The notes under the pieces were generated by a model, which saw only the letters and a program-made list of their open reading frames with translations, made no database searches and was not told the origin of the DNA. Source: Diploptera punctata (taxonomy: Eukaryota; Arthropoda; Insecta; Blattodea; Blaberidae). From it: a stretch of 64,000 bases of DNA. This document shows positions 10,513 through 21,650 of this stretch, in pieces. Numbering within the stretch: position 1 is the stretch's first letter; every line of letters begins with the position of its first letter. The stretch spans positions 99,501 through 163,500 of the forward strand of contig JASPKZ010008353.1 of the NCBI GenBank assembly GCA_030220185.1, given 5' to 3'. Made by a program: the position numbers and the translations under genes.

Positions 10513-11504
10513 CTAATTGCTAATATGAATTGAATGTACGTTCTAAATCAGTAAATGTGAACTAATAATTATCGTCATTAAGTTAATGAAGACGTAGATT
10601 TTGCTACGAAAGTCTGTTATTTAGACGTGAAGCTTTTGTTTTTTGAAAGCCATTATTATACTCTTACATGGCAGTTATGCAGGCTATTATTTACATAATT
10701 CTACCAACACAACACAAGGCCGCTAATAGAGTTCTTGTTACAAACTCTGTCTATCAATACTGCATTCAACATTTTGGTTTATACATTCTGTGGTACAATT
10801 TACACAACATTATTTTAGATTCAGTACTCCGTCTGCTTATTGTAAATAATGTCGGATCGTTAAATCGGGACTACAACAACTTCTAATGCATCTACAATAT
10901 CTTTAAAATTCCCAGGGAATTTGTGAATAATTCAATACATATTAGTATATCGTAAACTTTTCTCGACTCTTTAGTTAGCAAAACACTAATTTCTCGTGCC
11001 AATTATTTAAAGGTGCCGGACCGAACTGGAAATAAAATCACTCATGACTGGTTATTATTACGTTTATTGTGTAATTCGACACATAATTGATATAAGTTAT
11101 TACTGCTCGGTCGTTTTCTTCTGTTTCATTAATAATACTAAAAAATCGAACTAAGTGATGTATCCTATAGGATGCATTTCCAATTAAAGGGTTAACGCCT
11201 AAAGAATCTCCTCTCTCTTGTACATATAATATCGTATGGAAAAATATAGATTAAGTTAATATGGGTAAATAATTACGATAAAATTATTTACATGTTTGTT
11301 TTTAAACAGTGAATTTGTTTTACCAACATAATTTGAATATTTCGTTCGCCTTTCCTGCAAGGCAGAAGCCGTCATAAAAGGCAGTGGTATCCCACAAGCA
11401 GCCATATAAATTTCTTAGGTAAGTGAATTTTAAACTTTAAGCGAGATTAACTAAACAGAATATTATAAAAAATGAGATTAATAATTTTACAACAGACATG
11501 TTAT
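10513..11504. other. No gene recognised
   Basis: AT-rich DNA with no supported ORF, RNA gene or dispersed-repeat match inside the window. Confidence 0.35.
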
Positions 11505-12339
11505 TATGTATTACAGGGACTCGTGCCGTCACAACGTCTCTCAAAAAATGTTTAACTAAAAATATATAAAATTGATATCTCCCAGTTATATTATATGGAT
11601 GTGAAACATGGGCTCTTACTTTAAGGGAGGAAACAAGATTACCAGTATTTGAGAATAAAGTTCTTAGGAATAATTTTGGAACAAAGAAAGATGGATAATA
11701 CAATGGATAATACAACGAATAATACTGCGTAACAGTGAACTACATTATCTTAATATAAAACTAGATATTAAGGTACGTACACATATACGCGCTGCTCGTG
11801 TTATGTTCGTCGAAATTATTAATTTCAACTAACCTCTTGCGATCCATAGGAAACCTACAAACTTTCAGTAGACATTTTGCAGAGACAAAGGCCTACACTT
11901 GGTCATTCCATGTCTCCTTATTCAATTATTTTCTTTTATCAAAACTATTTATTTTGTTCTGGATACTGAGGAATTTTTACCTGTTTACCATATTACATCG
12001 TTAAATAATTTCAAAACTACAATCACTTCAAAAATGTTTGTAACCAATTATTGAAATTTTATTTTAAAAAAATGAAAAATATGAAGGGATATTAAATTTT
12101 TACTAAAATATGAACATTTCGCCAAAATATTATGAAATATGAAAACAAAATGTTGGTCTTATTTGATTCCATGGATTATAAAATGTAAATATACTCTATG
12201 GAGCAACAAACATTTTTATAGAACGCAAAAATAGTATTACATATATTATTTCTAATATCAACATAAGTACAATTTACAAATTTAATACATTACAAAATTA
12301 TGTATAGTACCAGTATTATTTCATTCTTTGGCACATAAA

Positions 12340-12495
12340 CCGTATATTCCCTTTCCGTTCTCCAGCCGTTCCCTAGCTTGTCGTGCATTCTTTCCCAAAA
12401 ATCGGGACATTTTTTAAAATGCCGCGGGACGCGGGACAAATTGTTAAAATAGGGACTGTCCCGCCAAAATCGAAACGTCTGGTCACCTTACACAA
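12340..12495. repeat. Segment with repeated GGGAC motifs
   Basis: Contains CGGGACATTTTTTAAAATG, CGCGGGACGCGGGACAAAT, AGGGACTGTCCCGCC and ends GTCTGGTCACCTT. On the minus strand it begins AAGGTGACCAGACG, a form I associate with terminal repeats of animal DNA transposons. No partner end was found, so it is a fragment inside the 1.67 kb element. Confidence 0.45.
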
Positions 12496-12962
12496 TACGC
12501 TTATTACTGGTATATGTTTATATACTGTATTGTTTTTGTGATACTTCACACATAACATTATGTAATGAACGTCTTTAGTACACACGAAAAAAAAACACAT
12601 AACATTGAAAAAAAACAGGCATGCTGTAACAATATTGTGAAATAATTGTTTTTATTCCTTCGAGTAAAAAAATATCGATAGACATCAACGTGCACATTGA
12701 CCTGACGATCTTCACTATTTATTGTAGCGCCAGACCAACATTACTAAGTTACGTGTCAACAATATAACAATATTTTACTTTTCTCTCGCCGGTAGGAAGA
12801 AAGTAAAGTAATTATCTTCTTCCTGCATGTATCCGGAGATATATCCATTTTATCTCCTATTTCCCTCCAGGCATCTCCTTTCAATGATTTTTTAAAATGA
12901 TCCTTATGTTGAGGATCTCACAATAATTGTTTGTTTCTATAAAGATCAATAAGTTTTAACGT

Positions 12963-13166
12963 TATAATTACAAAGAAATAAACGTTATCTCAATCAAAAC
13001 AAATGTATTGTGTCGACGTTTCAATCTCCTTATGTGAGATCATTTTCAAGACATGGTTGTTTATAAATTGACATGTCTTGAAAATGGTCTCACATAAGGA
13101 GATTGAAACGTCGACACAATACATTTATGTTTTGACTGAAATAACGTTTATTTCTTTGTAATTATA
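12963..13166. repeat. Foldback repeat 1, ~94-bp arms
   Basis: Left arm 12963-13055 and right arm 13072-13166 are near-perfect reverse complements around a 16-base loop (13056-13071). The arms carry GTCGACGTTTCAATCTCC and ATGTGAGATCATTTTCAAGAC. The arms differ at a few positions only, so the palindrome is young or maintained. Transcription would give a long hairpin RNA. Confidence 0.93.
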
Positions 13167-13256
13167 ATATTAATTACTCTCAGTCAAAAATAATTTAATA
13201 AAAGTATAATAAGCTTTAACACGTTTCCCTCTGACCACTCCGTACTCAAATAATAG

Positions 13257-13390
13257 TAAGGTGCGCGCCGAAAACAACAAACCTCTCAAATACCCGTCCA
13301 AATCTAAACAGCGAACCATCAAAGTGTTCGTGGAAAAAAACAATGAGTGGATCGTGGTACGCCGCATGTGGGCGGCGCGCGCGCACCTTA
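13257..13390. repeat. Short inverted repeat with GC-rich ends
   Basis: TAAGGTGCGCGCC at the left is matched in reverse by GGCGCGCGCGCACCTTA at the right, 134 bp in all. It sits just inside the right end of the TTAA element and may be subterminal structure or a tiny nested MITE. The ORFs on both strands are incidental. Confidence 0.55.
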
Positions 13391-13740
13391 AAACCCCGTC
13401 CAAATCTGACGAACATGGTGCCAAGTGTGTACGTACCTTAATAGCAAATTAGTTTCGTAGACCGCGATGGAAAGGTCGTGTGGCCCGAATGGGGAATGAA
13501 AGAGGGTTATGGAAGTTTAAGTCAAGTATATGTTTTGCATATATGAAGATTCTTAACATGTCACAAGTAATCGTAGTTCGTGATCGATGACTTAACTATT
13601 CTCGAACGTAAATTGAGACCACGAATTTTACATATGTGGGAAATTCCATTGACTTTTCCCAAACTGAAACTCTTAAATCCTGAATTCAGAGTTGGGCTGA
13701 TAGGTGTACTTCCACATCAGTAAGGCCGTTTATAATTAAC

Positions 13741-14473
13741 TAGCTAATACCCGGCGTGCGCTGCTACGTCTAAATTAATGAAAATTAATATTATGTTTAG
13801 TTGAATATGTAAGAGGAAAAAATAATTATAAATTTATATCGTGTTATTTTAAGATACCCCGTGCTGATTACCCGGCGTTACCCGGGAATCGACTTATCCC
13901 GATCTTCTTGGCATAAATCAGCTGAAAGAGAAAAACCGTTATTGTGAGTTATCCGTAAAAGAATGTCCGCCGTGCGCTGCTACGCTTGCCGGGTAATCTA
14001 CTTATCCCGATCTTCTTGGCATCAATGAGCTGAAGACAAAATCCGTTATCGTTAGTTATCCGTAAAAGAATGCCCGGCGTGCGCTGCTATACTTTCCGGG
14101 GAATCTACTTATTGCGAACTTCTTGGTATCAATGAAAGACAAAAATGGTTATTGTGAGTTATCCATAAAAGATAAACATGTTCTCGCGGCGTTTTTTGTA
14201 GTTTTTTTGAGATATTCAATTCTGTTTACATTAATTTGATGTATGTGTTATGGTTTAGGCTGCGTAAGCCATTTAAGCGTCCAAAAAGTTAATTTTGTCA
14301 AGTTTTTCACTACAAAGGATGATTTGTAAGGGTGTAGTGGTTCAGTATTAACAACTCTCTTATAGCCTAAACCCTTCCCGGGAAACACCATGAACATTTT
14401 TCAAAAAGCCCCATCACAATCGGGTGAACGGTATGACAGCGCATAAAGGACAAATAGACAGACAGATGTAATC
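13741..14473 (+). repeat. Dispersed repeat F, copy 1
   Basis: Starts TAGCTAATACCCGGCGTGCG and ends in CATCACAATCGGGTGAACGG, GCGCATAAAGGACAAA. Inside, a ~115-bp subunit recurs three times: CTACTTATCCCGATCTTCTTGG, then GTTATTGTGAGTTATCCG, then TAAAAGAATGCCCGGCGTGCG. Copies 2 (36001-36940) and 3 (49749-50390) share start, order and end. No ORF. The class is unknown; the closing CAATCGG...ACAAACAAACA...TATTAG resembles 3' ends of arthropod retroposons. Confidence 0.85.
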
Positions 14474-15555
14474 TCATTTCCTGCAACTAATTCTGTGCTG
14501 TAAGTTAGAAGAGAGGAGACGTAAGGAGGAGAGGTTATTTAATAGCTTGACCTAGTGAAATGCTTCTTGATGTACAGTACCACAATACATGGCCTGACGT
14601 AAGCTTTACTTATTTGCGGTTAGGTTTAAGCAATCTGTAGCTCCAAAACCGACCCACATTAAAGTACAACTAGCTATAACTATAACCACTATCTGAAATT
14701 GATGATGACTTCTTGTGGAATTGAGGTTTGGCTAATTCTTGTTCCATTACAACATATATGTTTGATCATATTAATCATTTTTCAACTACAGAATAATCAG
14801 TATATGCAGACAGTGCAATGTATCTTAAGGGACCGAATTGTGAAAATGTTGAAAAAATCACAAAATAATGCAAGTTTTGTGGTATTTACTTTTTAATAAC
14901 TCTGATTCTTTAGGATCATTTTCAAATAAAAAATTGTAACGTAGGAGCCAAATTGAGTCCGTGACGTAAGAGTTAAAATACCTATGCACGTATGGTCAGC
15001 ATTGCTACTTTAATATGCTTTTTTTCCGTTTCCCATTTTTTTATATTTCCCAGGACTTAAAAAGCCCCTTACGATGAACGTTTTATGCCATTAAAATAAA
15101 ATGTTGTGGTTAGACTCTCCAATATAGTATGCTGACTCACATTTACTATGCAGTTACTAGTCTAAGACACATGTGTTCTTTTAAATTGAAATGGAATAAA
15201 TAATGAGAGTGATAACAAATATTTTTAGTGATTTTTTCAAAAAATGAAAAATAAGCATTATCCTCCCTTTATGATTTATTTTTGCACAGCAATATGTTTA
15301 GTGGAACCATAAAGGCTCTGAATGTCAAATTTCATCAGAAAATATTTTGAAATGCATCGTAAGAAGCAATTTTTTTTAGAAAATGCTTAAAACAATGGTT
15401 TAAAAAAATCACAATTATAAAACTACTGTACATATAAACACCAAACGTCACAGAAACGTTTCTATAAGCACCTACTGTATGTGACAAAAAGTTCAAAATA
15501 ATCAGTTGGAAAGTTAAAAAAAATTCACCATTCGTCCCCATTAAAATTAAATAGA
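14474..15555. other. No gene recognised
   Basis: AT-rich, with many runs of A and T; no supported coding or RNA feature. Confidence 0.3.
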
Positions 15556-16011
15556 ATTAAGGGAGGTACATGATTTTTTTTCACGTATATGTAGTTTGAA
15601 GGTAAAGCAATCTATGTACACCATAAATGGGAAGACTTTCCCTCTTTGCCATTATTTTAAGACTGTAAAAATGAATTTTTTGTACTTACACAAATGCACG
15701 TAGGATAAAGATGGGTAAATTTGTGACAGAGTATGTTTCGTGATATAAATTTAAAATAAATAACTCTAATACTGAGTGTGTCTGAAGTCACTATCCACTT
15801 CAATGAAGGAGAAATGATTAAGAAATCAATATTGTTGTGAAGTTTCACACATATTCTACTGCCTTTCTACACATACTCCATCTTTCAGTTGTAAAACGAA
15901 ATGTAGACCTTGACTTTTAAATCGTAAAAACGTCTGCTGTTTCTGTGATACGATTCCATAAATAAAGCAGATATAATAAGGGCCTTTTCTTAGAATGAGA
16001 CGTAGAATTTT

Positions 16012-16323
16012 TCACACAATGTTGCTATGGGTATGCAACTCCCTTTGGAAGCGTCCAGTTGATGCGTTCGGACTATCAATGGTAATTTGAACTTGATCCA
16101 CGGTTTCTGATGATACGCGTGGTCGTCCACGACGTGCCTCATCACACACACTGCCGGTACGCTTTAATTCGTTTACAAGCCGACGAATGTGTGTATTTGT
16201 TGGGGCTGGTATACGAAATTTATGGGTAAATTCAGCTCTGGCATCTTCATATGACCACGCGCACCCGTGCACAAACAATGACATCTCGTTCTTCCGAGCT
16301 AAACGTGGCAACAGTGTATACAA
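16012..16323 (-). pseudogene. Mariner-like transposase N-terminal HTH relic
   Basis: The 103-residue minus-strand frame has the order EMSLFVHGCAWSYEDARAEF, TNTHIRRLVNELKRTGSVCD, RRGRPRVSSETVDQVQ and SPNASTGRFQREL. This matches the N-terminal double helix-turn-helix (DUF4817-like) of mariner/IS630-type transposases, including the TGSVxD and GRPR linker residues. The first initiator methionine is uncertain. No DDE catalytic domain follows, so the element is truncated and inactive. No terminal repeats were located. Confidence 0.7.
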
Positions 16324-16581
16324 AGAAAAAAATAGAGTAGTGTTTTGATGAAAATGGATAGTGACTTTAGAGTCACTGTATTCATTTTCATTTATATCTT
16401 TTGTTCAGAAAGAAGGAAGAGGTATCTCATAAGTGCACTAAAACTTGCATTACAGTACCATTATTTAAAATATTTTGAAAAATTAAATATTTTATTAAGA
16501 AATAAACATCATTGCCATCTTAACTGACTTTACCTTATGGTGTTTGTAATATCAACCAAATCGATTAAGAGAGTAGATTAA

Positions 16582-17546
16582 GGGGGGACCTACACCTTTA
16601 GCCATTAAAAATATGGCATATTTCATTTTTTTTCTCAGCAACAATGCTGGCTACAGAAATGAAATTTGGAATGTAATATCTATATTACAATGTGAACATG
16701 TTTGTGTACTTAAGTGTAATCTAACTTCAGTCGTTATGGTTAATTAAATATTGAAAATGTCAGCTGAGAATGTAGCATTGTCTTGCCGTTTTCCCTGATA
16801 ATGTTCCTAAATTTCAATATATTTTAATGGTTCTTGTTTTATTTTACTCATTAATGTTGTAGCTACAAAATATACAATTGTTCAATTATATAGAGTGTAA
16901 ATAATTTATTTTTCATTTTAAATTGATGCACATTCATTTCTGTTAAAATGTGCATTAAAATAGTTCTTTAAATAAAATATAATACATACATGACTAATTC
17001 ATCTCTGAAAACTACATATACATGCAGTCTTGGATATCAACATCTTGAAAAAATTAGGAGTTATCAGGGAAACCGTATTGAAAAAATGAAGTTACGGAAA
17101 ACAAGCGACCAACTTACTGAATATGTAGGTACCTTCTAGAATCAAAGAGCTCAGTCGAGTGACAGCATTGCACATTTTAAGCAATAGAGATATCAATTCA
17201 AATATTTCACTAATTTAAAAATGAATTTTCAATATATATACAAAATATAAATTGATTTTTTTTACCATCAAAGGTGTATTATTTTATTTATTTATTTATT
17301 TATTTATTTATGGGGTTAAGGCCATGTGGCCTTTTCTTCTACTCACCAGGACAAACATATATTACATCTGAATATAACAATCATAATTAACTCTAATAGT
17401 AAATACTAAATGAAGATTTGACCAATAAGATATCTATTATATTATGATGTATATTACAACCACTTAATGGTAGTTAAAATTAAGACTAAAACTAATAATA
17501 AAATAATACTAATAATAAAATGTATTCTAGCAAGATAGGTTCCCCC
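16582..17546. mobile_element. TTAA-flanked MITE-like element 1, GGGGGGACCTACACC ends
   Basis: TTAA at 16578-16581 and 17547-17550 bracket inverted ends GGGGGGACCTACACC (left) and, reversed, GGGGGAACCTATCTT (right). No transposase. A LINE 3' end (17281-17530) sits inside the right portion. The TTAA duplication followed by a G5-6 run is also seen in the element at 54655-55353. Confidence 0.65.
17281..17530 (-). mobile_element. CR1/L2-like LINE 3' end with (TTTA)n tail
   Basis: Minus-strand reading gives a body, the terminal hairpin AAGGCCACATGGCCTTAACC (17312-17331), then a (TAAA)n tract (17281-17310 as TTTA). It matches the 3' ends at 19.7, 21.65, 24.39 and 28.35 kb. Heavily 5' truncated with no coding sequence. 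Confidence 0.75.
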
Positions 17547-17550
17547 TTAA

Positions 17551-17977
17551 ATTTCTACTTCAGTATTTGCAAGATCATGGGTATTTGACAGCATTTACGT
17601 AATAGTTGTGGACGATTTAGATCTAATGTAACAATTTTATATTTTTAACTTTTATGTTATAGTACAAATTTTTATTCTCTGATCTAAAATAAAGAGGCTT
17701 CTCTCTTTCCATATAGGTCATTTTACTTCTCAAAATAGGTAAACAAAATTAATCGTTTTTAAAAGTGACAGATTGTGTACTGTAGATAATTATGTAAACA
17801 TTGAATCCAAAATAAACAAAAATAAACATAGGCCTAAACAAATTAAATTATCAAACAATTTCCATCTTGAAGAAAATCGTATATGCTATGCAATATTAGT
17901 TTACACTATGAACATTATGTTTAAAAAATGCACAACTCCGAAATCTAGTCAGTGCTCCAAGCAATGTATTCTATTTG
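17551..17977. other. No gene recognised
   Basis: AT-rich; the plus-strand frame beginning at 17773 has no recognisable similarity and overlaps the next repeat. Confidence 0.3.
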
Positions 17978-18080
17978 ACTATTTAACTCGTGCCCCAAAT
18001 GGCAGTCAACGGCCAATCACATTTCAATTAATTTTGAATTACCACCAATCACAGTGGTTTTTCACCTAGATTTTATCGCT
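17978..18080 (+). repeat. Dispersed repeat E, copy 1
   Basis: About 100 bp containing GACTATTTAACTCGTGCCCC, GTCAACGGCCAATCAC, ACCACCAATCACAGT and TTTTTCACCTAG. It matches the reverse complement of 52555-52650 in the same order. Class unknown. Confidence 0.65.
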
Positions 18081-18104
18081 TTCATTTGAAAAAGTGGCTT
18101 CCAG

Positions 18105-18130
18105 ATTGTATATATATATATATATATATA
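18105..18130. repeat. (TA)n microsatellite
   Basis: Uninterrupted TA dinucleotide tract. Confidence 0.95.
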
Positions 18131-18204
18131 GTGCACGAATGTAACCAGAATATGCTTGCGAGATATAATAGAAAAAACATTCGTACGAATAGATTAAGAG
18201 CAAA

Positions 18205-18775
18205 ACTAGTAATTGATAATTAAATTTTAGAGCAAGTGAATAGTTTTAAATATCTAGGTTTCAATTTATTATATGTTAAAATTGAAGATATTAATGACAA
18301 AATAAATACATTTAATCTACATGTGTGGTACTATTAAAAGAACCCTTAAAAACACAATAAAATAAACAAAAATTACATTTTATAAAGTAATGGCTGTTCC
18401 TGTATTGATGTATGAATCAGAATGTTGGTCGATCACTAAAAGACAAAAACAAAGATAGGAAGCAGCTGAGATGAGATTTTTAAGAAATGTAGCAGATATA
18501 CTCTGCTGGATAAGAAAAGAAATGAAGATATAAGAAAGGAACTAAATATTTTCAAACTTACAGACCAAATAATTAAATGTAGGAACGATTGGAAAGAACA
18601 TATTGATAGAATGCCAGAAGAAAGATTTCCAAAATTATTGCTAAATTATAAACCGAACGCTAGGAGAAATGTTGGACGCCCACACAGAAGATGGTCTGAA
18701 CAATTTTAACAATTCTAGCTTTCGTGAAACCAGAACGAGCCAACAGGCTTAATCCCTGGAAGATGATGATGATGA
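18205..18775 (+). pseudogene. LINE RT carboxyl-terminal relic, (GAT)n-tailed family
   Basis: Broken frames spell FKYLGFNLLY, later RKELNIFKLTDQIIKCR, HIDRMPEERFPKLL and NVGRPHRRW, the post-core end of a LINE ORF2. The 3' end GAGCCAACAGGCTTAATCC followed by (GATGAT)n matches copies at 2.3 kb (plus) and 51.0 kb (minus). Many stops and frameshifts are present. Confidence 0.78.
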
Positions 18776-18825
18776 TGATTAATAATAATAATAATAAGAA
18801 TAAGAATAAGAATAATAATAATATT
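18776..18825. repeat. (AAT)n/(AAG) compound microsatellite between two LINE tails
   Basis: AATAATAATAATAATAAGAATAAG repeats lie exactly where a plus-strand LINE and a minus-strand LINE converge tail to tail. Confidence 0.85.
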
Positions 18826-18829
18826 TATT

Positions 18830-19560
18830 ATTCACTGAGAATTTTCCTCATCATTGAGGTTTTTCTCAAAATGAACATAAGTTTTAAAAAATACATAAAT
18901 GACTATGGACTTACAGATTATCAATTTGTAATACACATTCACAAATTTTCCATAATTATAGTTTTCCATCGTTCTCTGTCCTTTGTGTCTTGATCCGTTA
19001 CACGAAATTTCCTCATTGAATGTTGAATGTTATTCTTCCAGGTTGTTCTTGATCCTCCTTTTCGGCCCATTTTTCAATTTTCCATGTATGGATGGCATTT
19101 GATAGTCTTCCATCCTGCATTCTTCTTACGTGTCCATAATATCTTAGCCCTCTGTGTTCAATCTCATCCATTCAACTTCTTTCTGCATTCATCCATTTTC
19201 TAATTTCTGTATTTATAATTCTTTCCAGTTTCAGATTTTCTGGCAGCTCTTCTCCAAAAATCCATTTTAACTGCAGTTATTGTGTTGGCATTTTGCTGTA
19301 TTATTGTCCAAACTTCCGATCCATATAATATTATACTCTCTAGCATGTACTTATACATTAGTTGTTTTGTTCTGTTAATGACCTTTTTACTCCATAATAC
19401 AGAGTTTAACATTCCTATGGTCTTTCTTCCATTGCTAATCCTTTTTGCTATTTCTTTATTTGATGTTCCAGCTTTCTCTATAATTGATCCCAAATAACAT
19501 AATCTATCGCTCTTCTTTATTTTTACCCCCATCAATATATAACTCATCTGGGCCATTTGT
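18830..19560 (-). pseudogene. LINE RT carboxyl-terminal relic, convergent copy
   Basis: The minus-strand frame 19556-19200 reads CYLGSIIEKAGTSNKEI, KTIGMLNSVLWSKKVINRTK, LESIILYGSEVWT and MDFWRRAARKS. Below it, broken frames continue through the KW-G-H and RERWKT blocks to about 18950, then a 3' UTR. The same family as the plus-strand copy at 38.1-38.8 kb: IIEK-GTS, INRTKQL, ILYGSE and the 3' UTR all match. RT core and EEP are missing. Confidence 0.8.
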
Positions 19561-19572
19561 TAAGTACTTTGT

Positions 19573-19600
19573 TTTATATATATATATATATATATATAAA
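19573..19600. repeat. (TA)n microsatellite
   Basis: TA tract immediately 5' of the minus-strand LINE relic. Confidence 0.92.
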
Positions 19601-19679
19601 TTTAATAATAATATTTATTAGGAGTTTCTCTGCAATACAAGTTTTACTACAACGAATTGTAAATTTTACTGTAAATGTA

Positions 19680-19680
<1 letters not shown>

Positions 19681-19713
<33 letters not shown>
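19681..19713. repeat. (TAA)n tail of a CR1/L2-like LINE
   Basis: Adjoins the 3' hairpin of the minus-strand LINE at 19727. Confidence 0.9.
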
Positions 19714-19726
19714 TTTTATTTATTTT

Positions 19727-19926
19727 GGCAGAGTTATGGCCATAAGGCCTTCTCTTCCACTCAACCAGCACAAATATAAATACATATTTGACAAATATAG
19801 ATATACACTATACTAATTATAAACAGTTAAAGATACATTAAATGTAGCAATGTAAATTTCATGTACAAACAACATTTTATACGATAATAGCAATAACAAT
19901 ACTTACGATAAATAATAATAATTATA

Positions 19927-19961
<35 letters not shown>

Positions 19962-20564
19962 GTATGAATATATTAAATTATACGAGAAACATCAATTAAT
20001 ATAAGTTATGTACCTTACACCGGGTAATGATGAAGTCGAGGTTAGAGCAAATATATTTAGATTTCTTTTAAAAGATGCCAATGTCCGGCAGTCCCTTATT
20101 TCATGTGGTAGGGAATTCCAGTTGCGAGAAGTAAAGGTAGTAAATGACATGGAGTTATGTGATGTCCTATGTTGCGGTATATTAAGCAAGAGACTATGTT
20201 GTGACCTTGTGTTTAAGTTATGGTTTGAGGATAGATACTGTAAACGAGATGATAAATAATTGGGAATCGAGGTATGTAGGATCTTAAAATAAGAGAATTA
20301 GATAATGAGCTTTTCTTCTCTCTTTTAGATGCAGTCATGACAATTCGTGGAATAATGGAGAAATGTGATCGTATTTTCGAACATTAAATATGAATCTGAT
20401 ACACATATTATGGACACGCTGCAGTTTGTCCGACAATCCGTCACTTATGTCAGTTAGTAGAACGTCACAATAGTCAAAATGCGGCATCACTAAGGTTTGA
20501 ATTAAAATTCTTTTAAGAGCTGTATGAAGAACATTTTTGAGACGCTTTTGGGAATGCATTATGA

Positions 20565-20567
<3 letters not shown>
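19727..20567 (-). pseudogene. CR1/L2-like LINE, 5'-truncated copy
   Basis: Frames 20559-20335 (LKRILIQTLVMPHFDYCDVL, LQRVHNMCIRFIFNVRKYDH) and 20189-19992 (IPQHRTSHNSMSFTTFTSRN, WNSLPHEIRDC) are the last domain of a CR1/L2-type RT. The same blocks occur in the longer copy at 22 kb. A 3' UTR with an internal (TAA)n at about 19930 and the terminal hairpin GGCCTTATGGCC (19738-19749) complete it. Only the end of ORF2 is present, so it is inactive. Confidence 0.85.
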
Positions 20568-20610
<43 letters not shown>

Positions 20611-20622
20611 GTAATAATAATA

Positions 20623-20667
<45 letters not shown>
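20568..20667. repeat. (TAA)n microsatellite, long
   Basis: About 100 bp of near-perfect AAT repeats with two interruptions, at the 5' edge of the truncated LINE. Confidence 0.95.
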
Positions 20668-20668
<1 letters not shown>

Positions 20669-20689
20669 GTAATAACTGGAGAGTGCTAA

Positions 20690-21570
20690 GTTGATATTCT
20701 ACTTGGAAGTAGAGTAAGTAAAAAAAATCTGTTGTTGAGGATGAAAGTGTTTTGTGAAGCCCTGTAGTAAAGGACGTAGAGTACTAGGAATTGCAATGCA
20801 TAGCCACAAGTTGGGGAGTTAGCCGTGCAGAAAGCAGATATACTTTCTTGTGACACTGTCCACAGCTCCCCCTAGTGGCCGTTCAGTCAACCAAATAGGG
20901 AGCTCTTCCCTCTACAATACCAGATGACTGCTGGCACGGAAACACAAACCCAATACTTACTGCCTCTTAACAGCGAATTTTACTTCTTATCCCTCCATAC
21001 AACGCTTCAAGAATTTCAATCAGATCCAAATATACCCATTCCAAACCGTACCTCAAACTCTTGTTATTCCATTTTGCCAGAACAGTAAAAATATGAAAGA
21101 ACGAAAGAGAGAAGAGACAGAAATAACGTGAGAAAGGGGGGAAATAGGAATACGAAAGAGAAGAAAATAGAAAGAACAAAAAAAGAGAAAATAAAATTTT
21201 AAGAGGAACAATGATCGAAAGGGAAAGAAAAATATCGAAAGAAGGAATAGTGAAAGAAATACAAATTATTGTAGATGTTTCTATTCAATAATTTAATATT
21301 GAATTCAAGATTTACGTAACCAAATGAGTCAGAAATGTTCACATTGTGAACATGTTTAACATTGTTATTAAAAAAATGTTTAAAGTGAAGAATGGAGAAT
21401 GCTTAGTTTTCAGTGCATAAAACAAAGTAATTATGCCTACTAGGATAAAAACATAAATAGACTAAACGTGATGGGGTATGATTTGTCCAAGGAAAAACAT
21501 TAAAATTTACTACTTTACATAATTTAACAAAATATTTTTTTATCATTATACGCAATAAAGTTATTAAATA
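20690..21570. other. No gene recognised
   Basis: Mixed-composition DNA, including a GAAA/GAGA-rich purine stretch at 21090-21260. No supported ORF. Confidence 0.35.
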
Positions 21571-21571
21571 T

Positions 21572-21572
21572 T

Positions 21573-21608
<36 letters not shown>

Positions 21609-21650
21609 GTAATAATAATAATAATTTAATAATAATAATAATTTATTTTA
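21572..21650. repeat. (TAA)n tail
   Basis: AAT repeats directly abutting the 3' hairpin of the 21.65-24.38 kb LINE. Confidence 0.93.

Larger units (their letters stand above)
11772..13437. mobile_element. DNA transposon-like element, TTAA duplication, GGTACGTACACA ends
   Basis: The ends read TTAA-GGTACGTACACA... and, reversed from the right, TTAA-GGTACGTACACA.... Similarity continues into a subterminal ATGTTCG on both sides. TTAA at 11768-11771 and 13438-13441 is the target duplication, confirmed because the element interrupts an otherwise collinear RTE sequence. No transposase ORF is visible, so it is non-autonomous. TTAA duplication is known for piggyBac and Kolobok superfamilies; the ends do not decide between them. 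Subterminal direct repeats CCCGTCCAAATCT occur at about 13293 and 13397. Confidence 0.8.
11505..13520 (+). pseudogene. RTE relic split by a TTAA DNA element
   Basis: Left part 11505-11767 matches the RTE region around YGCETWTLTLREE, the FGPKRDE block and CAGTGAACTACAT...AGATA. Right part 13442-13520 continues with the equivalent of AACAGTTAAGTCTCGTAGACTGCG and GGGGAATGAAAG. The two parts are adjacent in intact RTE copies, so the 1.67 kb between them is an insertion. Both parts are diverged and frame-shifted. Confidence 0.8.

Noticed and set aside
12963..13166. Hammerhead ribozyme in foldback 1
   Set aside because: The CTTGAAAATGATCTC...GAGATTGAAACGTC order loosely recalls a CUGANGA-stem-GAAA core, but the conserved core bases do not match and no proper stem III/cleavage site can be drawn.
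15556..16577. TTAAGGGAGGTACATG at 15556 as the left end of a complete TTAA element
   Set aside because: No matching reversed end was found downstream before the next element.
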